From NCBI GenBank assembly GCA_964516555.1, contig CAZFAI010000030.1:1-9761 (forward strand): DNA of 9,761 bases, read 5' to 3'. The notes under the pieces were generated by a model, which saw nothing but the letters and a program-made list of their open reading frames with translations, searched no databases and was not told where the DNA came from. Below are positions 5,870-9,761 of this stretch, one piece after another. The position numbers and the translations under genes are program-made. Each line of letters begins with the position of its first letter. The stretch's first letter is position 1. This DNA is from CAZFAI01 sp964516555 (lineage in GTDB: Bacteria > Patescibacteriota > Microgenomatia > UBA12405).

Positions 5870-5934
5870 CAATAAGCAGAAACCATTATTGTAACCAATT
5901 ATTCATACGATCAAATTCATTTACTCGCTTTAAG

Positions 5935-5955
5935 CTAGAGGAGATTTCGCTCTAG
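5935..5955. repeat. Inverted repeat CTAGAG-N9-CTCTAG before the XRE regulator (operator candidate)
   Basis: CTAGAG (5935-5940) and CTCTAG (5950-5955) are perfect 6-bp arms separated by 9 bp, ending 18 bp upstream of the regulator's ATG. XRE/Cro dimers bind this kind of dyad and often repress their own gene. The position supports an operator, but the arms are short. Confidence 0.4.
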
Positions 5956-5973
5956 GCTAGACATAATTGTGTA

Positions 5974-6195
5974 ATGTCTAATTCGGAAAAGAAAGTATCC
6001 AGGAAACTAAGGAAGAAAATCCAAAAGCTAAGAAAAGCGGCCGGATATAATAAGAAGAATTTGCAAAACTAATTGGTTTGAGCCGTATCTCCTATGGGAA
6101 ATATAGAACAAGGTAGAAAAAATCCGTCGATGGAGGTGTTGATGAAGATTGCCAAGAAGCTGAAAGTAAGAGTCCCGGATTTCTTTGAAAGCTAA
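5974..6195 (+). pseudogene. XRE/Cro-family HTH regulator broken by two compensating frameshifts
   Basis: From the ATG the frame reads MSNSEKKVSRKLRKKIQKLR then KAAGYN, and meets a TAA shortly after. Reading one frame over from about 6054 gives EEFAKLIGLSRISYG, the HTH core. Returning to the first frame at about 6098 gives NIEQGRKNPSMEVLMKIAKK then LKVRVPDFFES and a stop. Restored, this is a textbook 73-aa XRE repressor. The damage is one missing A near 6052-6053 and one extra G in GGG at 6096-6098, and total length stays a multiple of three (222 nt). As written, no full HTH can be made. Either the regulator is a recent pseudogene or two local sequence errors are present. It lies 44 bp upstream of the CD-NTase and was probably its repressor. 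Confidence 0.8.
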
Positions 6196-6206
6196 CGAAT
6201 TCAAGC

Positions 6207-6234
6207 TTGTTTTATTTCTACTGTAAAGTAAAAT
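6207..6234 (+). promoter_or_regulatory. Promoter of the CD-NTase operon
   Basis: TTGTTT (6207-6212) and TAAAAT (6229-6234) are separated by 16 bp. The predicted start, about 6240-6242, falls on the ATG at 6240, so the message may be leaderless; no Shine-Dalgarno sequence precedes that ATG. This also argues against the in-frame TTG at 6207 as the start, since it lies inside the -35 box. Confidence 0.4.
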
Positions 6235-6239
6235 ACGAT

Positions 6240-7628
6240 ATGGTGAGGGTTCCCGATTATTTCTTTTCAACTAACCCTGATAAACAGACCCTGCATTATC
6301 GAATCACTCCATCAATAAAACAAAGAGAGAATCAGCAGATAAGATGGAATGACTTGTGTGACTATCTGATTTCTAAATTAAATGAGAAGACTAATTACCA
6401 AGTTAAATCTTGGATTCAGGGGTCTTACAAATTTGGAACTCAAATAAGACCAGTTAATAAGCAAGATGAATTTGATATTGACTTGGGAATATATTTTGAG
6501 TGGGAGGGTGGTTCTGAGGATGGAAATTTTTCTGCAAAAGAGTTAAAGCATTTTGTTCAGGAGGAATTAGTCAGCTTTAAGAATGAGAATGAAGATGTGA
6601 TTGAAGTTTTGGATCCTCCAAAAGAACGGTGCTCAAGGATTAGGTTTAACGACTGTTTCCATATTGATGTGCCCGCTTACCACTTAGATGAAAATGTGGA
6701 TTTGAGAGAATTAGCGACTGAAAGCGACATTTGGGAGGATAGTGATCCAAAGGCTTTTTACTTATGGTTTAGAGATCATTTTACCGAGGACGATTGTAAC
6801 CAGGTAAGAAGGTTAATAAGGTATTTTAAGATACTTTCGCGTTTACACTTGGAAAATCCACCATCTTCGATATTATTAACAGTTTTAGTGGCCGAGGCCT
6901 ACGAATTATGTTTAAGCACTGAAGTTGATGGTGATGATTTGGCAACCAGAACTGTTGCTGAAAAAATTATAAACAGACTGGAGAAGAGCATGGTGGTGAA
7001 TAATCCTGTAAATGATGAAGAAAACCTAAACAGGATGACTAAAGAAGATAGCACTAGCTTCTTGGATGTGCTTAAAAATACAGTTGATGTAGCTGACAAA
7101 GCAATTCAAGCTACTTCAGAAGCTGCTTCCTCAATACTCTGGGGAAAGATATTTCGACACTTTTTCCCGATTGCAGACTCGACTGAGGATTCTGGCGGTG
7201 AAAAGTCTTTGGTTGCTATGAAGTTTGTTCCCGAAGTTTCGGTTATTGCTGACTCAATCAAGAGCGGAACTCACTATCACAAAAACGGACAAAACGAAAT
7301 TCGTTCGATCCCAAGAGATTGTAAAATTCTATTCATTCTTACAAATATTAGTCAGCTCCCCGCAGGGTCGAGAATTAGTTGGATAGTCAGAAACGAAGGA
7401 ACAGAGGCTGAATATAAAAACGACTTAGGTCACCTTGCCAATCTCAAGGATAAGCCCTATATGGCACGAGAAGAACATTCAGAATATGCAGGAATCCACT
7501 ATATGGATATTTCGATTATGTCCTCTATAGGAGAGATTATTGGTTTTAGAAGAATCCCGGTAGAAATAACTGGTCAATATTTCCCGCCAAGAAATAAACC
7601 GAGGAGCTTCCATGGACCCAGAAGATGA
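6240..7628 (+). CDS. CD-NTase (CBASS cyclic-oligonucleotide synthase) with AGS-C sensor domain
   Basis: From the ATG at 6240 the product is 462 aa; an in-frame TTG at 6207 would add 11 residues but lies in the likely promoter. The nucleotidyltransferase core is clear: GSYKFGTQIRP (G61, S62), then FDIDLGIYF with metal ligands D79 and D81, and the third Asp in FHIDVPAY (D143). Residues about 340-450 match the AGS-C sensor (adenylyl/guanylyl and SMODS C-terminal): LFILTNISQLP, RISWIVRNEGTEAE and YAGIHYMDISIM in order. Family knowledge: CD-NTases make cyclic di- or trinucleotides on phage infection, and these activate an effector that kills or arrests the cell. The stop overlaps the start of a membrane protein gene (ATGA), as expected for synthase plus effector. 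No Cap2/Cap3 genes are present, so this would be type I. All catalytic residues are intact; the product nucleotide cannot be read from sequence. Confidence 0.88.
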   Translation: MVRVPDYFFSTNPDKQTLHYRITPSIKQRENQQIRWNDLCDYLISKLNEKTNYQVKSWIQGSYKFGTQIRPVNKQDEFDIDLGIYFEWEGGSEDGNFSAKELKHFVQEELVSFKNENEDVIEVLDPPKERCSRIRFNDCFHIDVPAYHLDENVDLRELATESDIWEDSDPKAFYLWFRDHFTEDDCNQVRRLIRYFKILSRLHLENPPSSILLTVLVAEAYELCLSTEVDGDDLATRTVAEKIINRLEKSMVVNNPVNDEENLNRMTKEDSTSFLDVLKNTVDVADKAIQATSEAASSILWGKIFRHFFPIADSTEDSGGEKSLVAMKFVPEVSVIADSIKSGTHYHKNGQNEIRSIPRDCKILFILTNISQLPAGSRISWIVRNEGTEAEYKNDLGHLANLKDKPYMAREEHSEYAGIHYMDISIMSSIGEIIGFRRIPVEITGQYFPPRNKPRSFHGPRR

Positions 7629-8110
7629 AATTAAAAAAAGATAACACGGAGGTTTTACTTTTTGCGCTTAAGGAAAGATATGAATCTCAGCATAAAATAC
7701 GTGATCGAGTGCAAAGTATTGGAATCTGGTCGTTAGGTTTATTGCTTGCTGCTAGTGGATGGTTAATGCAAGAAGAAACCATTCTTACCTTTTATCAAAA
7801 GTTATTTATGGGATTAGGAGTTATTGTTGGCTTTATTATTTTGAGATATGTTTATTTGGCAGATCTATACAAAGGGTTTTGTTCTCAGCAACGGGTAGCG
7901 GTTCGCCTAGAGAAAATTTTAGGTTTTTATACTAAGGGTGTATATGATAATTCAAATAAAACAATTTTTCCAAAGGAATGGATAAGTGCTGGTTACAGTA
8001 ATAGTGGTGGTAAATTTTTTGATTCGACGTATCTCTTTTTGTTTATTGGAGGAGTCTTTTTAGTTTTAGCTATAATTTTTAATGGGCATTTCTGTGAATT
8101 GACACCATAA
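7625..8110 (+). CDS. Three-helix membrane protein, probable CBASS effector
   Basis: A 161-aa protein translated from an ATG overlapping the CD-NTase stop by 4 nt. Three hydrophobic segments are visible: about 33-48 (IWSLGLLLAASGWLM), 60-79 (FMGLGVIVGFIILRYVYLA) and 135-153 (YLFLFIGGVFLVLAIIF). A charged helix with KERYESQHKIRDRVQ precedes the first, and a soluble stretch (80-133) contains QQRVAVRLEKILGFY. The TM pair behind a charged N-terminal helix recalls the SLATT/S-2TM effector group, but the third C-terminal helix and the lack of a signature prevent assignment. By context it should sense the cyclic nucleotide and perturb the membrane, as other small CBASS membrane effectors do. The effector role is inferred from the operon; the membrane topology is seen. 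Confidence 0.65.
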   Translation: MKLKKDNTEVLLFALKERYESQHKIRDRVQSIGIWSLGLLLAASGWLMQEETILTFYQKLFMGLGVIVGFIILRYVYLADLYKGFCSQQRVAVRLEKILGFYTKGVYDNSNKTIFPKEWISAGYSNSGGKFFDSTYLFLFIGGVFLVLAIIFNGHFCELTP

Positions 8111-8122
8111 ACATTGCTATAA

Positions 8123-8362
8123 ATGAAACGGTTGATACGAGTAAACGATTGTGGTGAAGCTGTTGGCGGCCGAGTTGCTCCGGATTCTGAAATTACTTAT
8201 TCGAGATGTGATAACTGTAGGGACATTAATCCTTTTATTAAAATGGTTGGTGTTGTCCGTAAATATATTCTTTGGATGCCTATGAAAGCGGTCGGTGAGG
8301 AGTTTGAATATTGGCAGTGCAACCGTTTTGTTTATTATCAAAGACCTTCGATATCTACTTAA
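8123..8362 (+). CDS. Hypothetical 79-aa Cys-containing protein downstream of the effector
   Basis: An ATG 12 nt after the effector stop opens 79 codons. The product contains a C-x-x-C pair in SRCDNCRDINPF and a further Cys in EYWQCNRFVYYQ, as in a short zinc ribbon with one ligand replaced by Arg. There is no membrane segment or known family. No Shine-Dalgarno sequence is visible, but most genes here lack one. It sits before the terminator at 8440, so it would share the CBASS transcript. It could be an accessory protein, a decayed gene or chance; the opposite-strand frame of similar length looks less protein-like. Confidence 0.4.
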   Translation: MKRLIRVNDCGEAVGGRVAPDSEITYSRCDNCRDINPFIKMVGVVRKYILWMPMKAVGEEFEYWQCNRFVYYQRPSIST

Positions 8363-8439
8363 TTACTTATATGACGGATAGGATTGTTAAAATTGTGTTG
8401 ATAATAGTTGCTGACATAGTCCACTAGAGCCCGCAAAGT

Positions 8440-8466
8440 ATCCGCCTTAATAGGCGGATTTTTTTT
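8440..8466 (+). terminator. Strong intrinsic terminator of the CBASS operon
   Basis: ATCCGCCT (8440-8447) pairs perfectly with AGGCGGAT (8452-8459) around a TAAT loop, and an unbroken run of eight T (8459-8466) follows. The opposite strand lacks a T-tract, so it acts rightward only. It separates the defence block from the DUF2207 gene. Confidence 0.88.
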
Positions 8467-8483
8467 GGTTTTGATGATAAATT

Positions 8484-9761
8484 ATGATAATGAAGAAAGT
8501 AGTTTTTGTATTGCTATTGACGTTGTTTTTGACTAAGCCGGTTTTGGCAGAGGCAAAGTCATATTCAATTGACCAGGTGGATATTGAAGCCAGGGTGGAT
8601 AAAGACGGTTCGATGAGTGTGACTGAGAAAAGAGTATATGACTTTGATGGCGACTACACCTTTGCATATCAGGAAATCAATAAAGCCGGTAGTGCAAGAG
8701 AGGAGTTGTATTTGCTTGATAATATCCGGTTGTGTGACGAGGTTGTTTGCTATCAGAAATTGGATAATTCCAGAATTGACACTTGGAATTCGAATAAACC
8801 TGAAAACACATTTTATGTTCAGGAACGCACTAATAGTTATTATATTAAATGGTTTTATAGGGCAAATAATGAGAAAAAGGAATTTACTCTAAGTTATGAA
8901 GTTAAGAATGCCATAACTTTGCAGGAGGATTTAGCGGAATTATATTGGAAACTGGTTGGAGATAAGTGGGAGATTGGTCAGGAAAATATCAGTGCAAATA
9001 TATATATGCCAGAAGGGATTGGAGATAAAGAAATTGAAGCTTATGCTCACGGCCCATTGTCCGGAAGAGTTTCAATTCCACAAAATAATTTAGTTACTTA
9101 TGAACTTGGAAATATTACCAGCGGTGATTTTTTTGAAGCAAGAGTTTTGATGCCAAAAAGTTTTTTTACCGGGGGCGCTGTCGGTAGTATCAATCGAAAC
9201 AAAATTATTAGAGAGGAAAGTGATTTTATTCAGAGAACAGAACGGCAGATGAATAGCCGCACAAACTGGTCAGCTTTGCTTTTGGCTATATCAATTGGAT
9301 TGAGCATGTTTTCTTTGGTTTATTTTTTAAAAATGCTAAGAAAGTTCTGGGTTTATGGCAAGGATAAGCCATTTCCGAAAGTAAATCTATCGGAAAGGCT
9401 CTGGGAGCCGCCTAGTGATATTGATCCGGCTCAAATAGAACAACTTGTCAGAGGTGCAAAATATCTGACTCCAAAGTCGTTTACGGCAACAATTCTTTCT
9501 TTGGTTCAGGATAGATATTACAAATTAGTCAGGAGCGATCAGAAAGAAGGTTTAATTTTTAAGAACTATAAATATTATCTAGATAAGTTGGAAACTCAAA
9601 AAGACATGAGCACCATCCAGATGAGTGTTGTAAATTTTTTGGATCGGATAAATACTAGAAATATTAGTGTAGGTGGAGAAACGAAGAATGTGTTGGCAAT
9701 GGATGATATTGTTAGCTATTGTCGCGGTAATAGGATCTATTGTCAGAAATATTTTAGGGAA
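8484..9761 (+). CDS. DUF2207 family membrane protein (runs off window)
   Basis: An open frame of 426 codons continues past the window edge. Start options are ATG 8484 and ATG 8490 (M-I-M-K-K); neither has a Shine-Dalgarno sequence. A signal peptide (KKVVFVLLLTLFLTKPVLA, cleavage after about residue 22) leads into an exported beta-rich domain beginning SYSIDQVDIEARVDKDGSMS with V-T-E-K-R-V-Y-D-F, the start of DUF2207. Two Cys lie in LCDEVVCYQ. A membrane helix spans about 262-285 (WSALLLAISIGLSMFSLVYF). The cytoplasmic part has ERLWEPPSDIDPAQIEQLV and LTPKSFTATILSLVQDRYYK, the usual DUF2207 blocks. Its role is unknown; such genes are common in chromosomes. It is behind a terminator and reads as host sequence rather than cargo. 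Confidence 0.8.
   Translation, partial: MIMKKVVFVLLLTLFLTKPVLAEAKSYSIDQVDIEARVDKDGSMSVTEKRVYDFDGDYTFAYQEINKAGSAREELYLLDNIRLCDEVVCYQKLDNSRIDTWNSNKPENTFYVQERTNSYYIKWFYRANNEKKEFTLSYEVKNAITLQEDLAELYWKLVGDKWEIGQENISANIYMPEGIGDKEIEAYAHGPLSGRVSIPQNNLVTYELGNITSGDFFEARVLMPKSFFTGGAVGSINRNKIIREESDFIQRTERQMNSRTNWSALLLAISIGLSMFSLVYFLKMLRKFWVYGKDKPFPKVNLSERLWEPPSDIDPAQIEQLVRGAKYLTPKSFTATILSLVQDRYYKLVRSDQKEGLIFKNYKYYLDKLETQKDMSTIQMSVVNFLDRINTRNISVGGETKNVLAMDDIVSYCRGNRIYCQKYFRE

Noticed and set aside
5974..6195. Programmed ribosomal frameshifting in the XRE gene
   Set aside because: Two opposite shifts would be needed within 44 nt, with no typical slippery heptamer and no stimulatory structure noticed. Indels explain it more simply.
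6207..6239. Upstream TTG start for the CD-NTase
   Set aside because: The TTG falls in the likely -35 box, and the extra 11 residues match nothing in the family. The ATG at 6240 is at the predicted transcription start.
8117..8341. 74-codon minus-strand ORF opposite the 79-aa gene
   Set aside because: It is antisense and would face the upstream operon; its composition is less protein-like. The plus-strand frame follows the operon direction.
8371..8427. 18-codon hydrophobic ORF (MTDRIVKIVLIIVADIVH), like a small toxin
   Set aside because: It is too short, has no ribosome-binding site and no antisense RNA promoter was evident. Such ORFs are expected by chance in A+T-rich sequence.
1..9761. CRISPR array, rRNA genes or insertion sequences
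   Set aside because: No regularly spaced repeats, no rRNA-like sequence and no transposase ORF with terminal inverted repeats were found.

Overview
The window is AT-rich and compact. It uses the standard code (TGA serves as a stop in the overlapping genes) and almost no start codon has a good Shine-Dalgarno sequence in front of it. Several starts instead sit directly behind a -10 box. The style of the serine recombinase N-terminus, the small calcium-loop membrane proteins and the DUF2207 protein fit a metagenome-assembled bacterium, possibly Patescibacteria (candidate phyla radiation). That placement is inference. Three runs of N (10, 60 and 10 bases) are assembly gaps, and they cut genes.

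Left part (1-2985, minus strand): an array reading leftward from a promoter near 3000. In transcription order it encodes a 342-aa protein with a winged-helix-like C-terminus, a 155-aa winged-helix protein resembling replication initiators, a 302-aa primase-like protein (CHC2-type zinc finger plus TOPRIM), a 57-aa helical protein, a possible 16-codon leader ORF, an attenuator-like pair of competing hairpins, and the N-terminus of a large serine recombinase that leaves the window. This is the replication and integration module of an integrative mobile element or satellite.

Middle (2986-5973): a 630-bp gene-free stretch with direct and inverted repeats (a possible origin or control region), a plus-strand CoiA-like nuclease gene that looks leaderless, and a minus-strand pair of membrane-anchored proteins carrying calcium-binding-type Asp loops. 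One of the pair is split by a gap; the other ends in an Excalibur-like motif.

Right part (5974-8466, plus strand): an XRE/Cro-type regulator broken by two compensating 1-nt frameshifts, then a CD-NTase with an AGS-C sensor domain. Its stop overlaps (ATGA) the start of a 161-aa three-helix membrane protein. Together these look like a minimal type I CBASS anti-phage operon with a membrane effector. A 79-aa Cys-containing ORF follows, and a strong intrinsic terminator closes the block.

Far right (8484-9761): a DUF2207 membrane protein with a signal peptide that runs off the window; it is probably host chromosome. Overall the window reads as part of an integrated element carrying defence and surface cargo, with one boundary possibly near 8370-8480.
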